The translations under genes and the position numbers were made by a program. A DNA stretch of 21,740 nt, from positions 1 to 21,740 of the forward strand of contig JAEZAM010000129.1 of NCBI GenBank assembly GCA_023430465.1. The letters are read 5' to 3'. Source of the stretch: Bacteroidota bacterium. GTDB taxonomy: Bacteria > Bacteroidota > Bacteroidia > Chitinophagales > Chitinophagaceae. Positions 21,723-21,740 of the stretch are shown here, piece by piece; position 1 is the stretch's first letter; each line of letters starts with the position of its first letter. Below the pieces are notes generated by a model, which was not told the DNA's origin, made no database searches, and saw only the letters and a list, made by a program, of their open reading frames with translations.

Positions 21723-21740
21723 CCCTGAGCCTGTCGAAGG
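21723..21740 (+). repeat. dispersed repeat CCCTGArCCTGyCGAAGG, copy 2
   Basis: CCCTGAGCCTGTCGAAGG, cut by the window edge, differs from the copy at 20642 in two positions. It again follows a stop-adjacent tandem repeat. Confidence 0.7.

Overview
The window reads as a chromosomal segment of a Bacteroidota bacterium, most likely of the Chitinophagales/Chitinophagaceae type. The evidence is: a PorV-like plus PorU-like pair of type IX secretion proteins (a system confined to this phylum); several promoter-like boxes of the Bacteroidota form TAnnTTTG; almost no Shine-Dalgarno sequences in front of genes, with rpsU the one strong exception; and intergenic DNA full of short palindromes and tandem repeats. 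There is no rRNA in the window, so the family-level placement is inference.

Region 1 (1-6924, all minus strand) is a translation and transcription housekeeping block. Read 5'->3' on the minus strand it runs: rpsU (bS21, with its own terminator), xerC, hpf (with a strong terminator), then tRNA-Thr(TGT), tRNA-Tyr(GTA), tRNA-Gly(TCC), tRNA-Thr(GGT), tuf, tRNA-Trp(CCA), secE, nusG, an intrinsic terminator, and a membrane LTA-synthase-like phosphotransferase. The order of four tRNAs followed by tuf is the thrU-tyrU-glyT-thrT-tufB order of E. coli. The operon ends after nusG instead of continuing into rplK. Around tRNA-Trp and tRNA-Thr(GGT) lie partial tRNA copies. In these copies one tRNA arm (the D arm in Trp, the anticodon arm in Thr) has been exchanged for the same 16-nt palindrome, TCCCGCCacGGCGGGA. 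This is the most unusual structure in the window.

Region 2 (7069-10864) is mixed: ribE (riboflavin synthase), 8 nt later a zinc-ribbon-like SAM methyltransferase, a convergent polytopic membrane protein, and a divergent AT-rich acyltransferase-3 gene that looks foreign in base composition. The last three suggest surface-glycan or lipid modification.

Region 3 (10865-19075, minus strand) carries hscA, an Hsp70 for Fe-S cluster assembly, and a porV2-porU2 pair. The latter is an outer-membrane barrel protein followed 30 nt later by a 1686-residue gingipain-fold (C25) sortase-like protein with an intact His/Cys pair.

Region 4 (19283-21740, plus strand) holds tyrS and a cyanophycinase (cphB), each in its own transcription unit. 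Both are followed directly at the stop codon by a G-rich, roughly 7-nt tandem repeat and then by a dispersed repeat of the form CCCTGArCCTGyCGAAGG. The LTA-synthase-like gene at the left edge likewise runs straight into a hexamer tandem repeat at its stop codon. Repeats at gene 3' ends therefore recur here.
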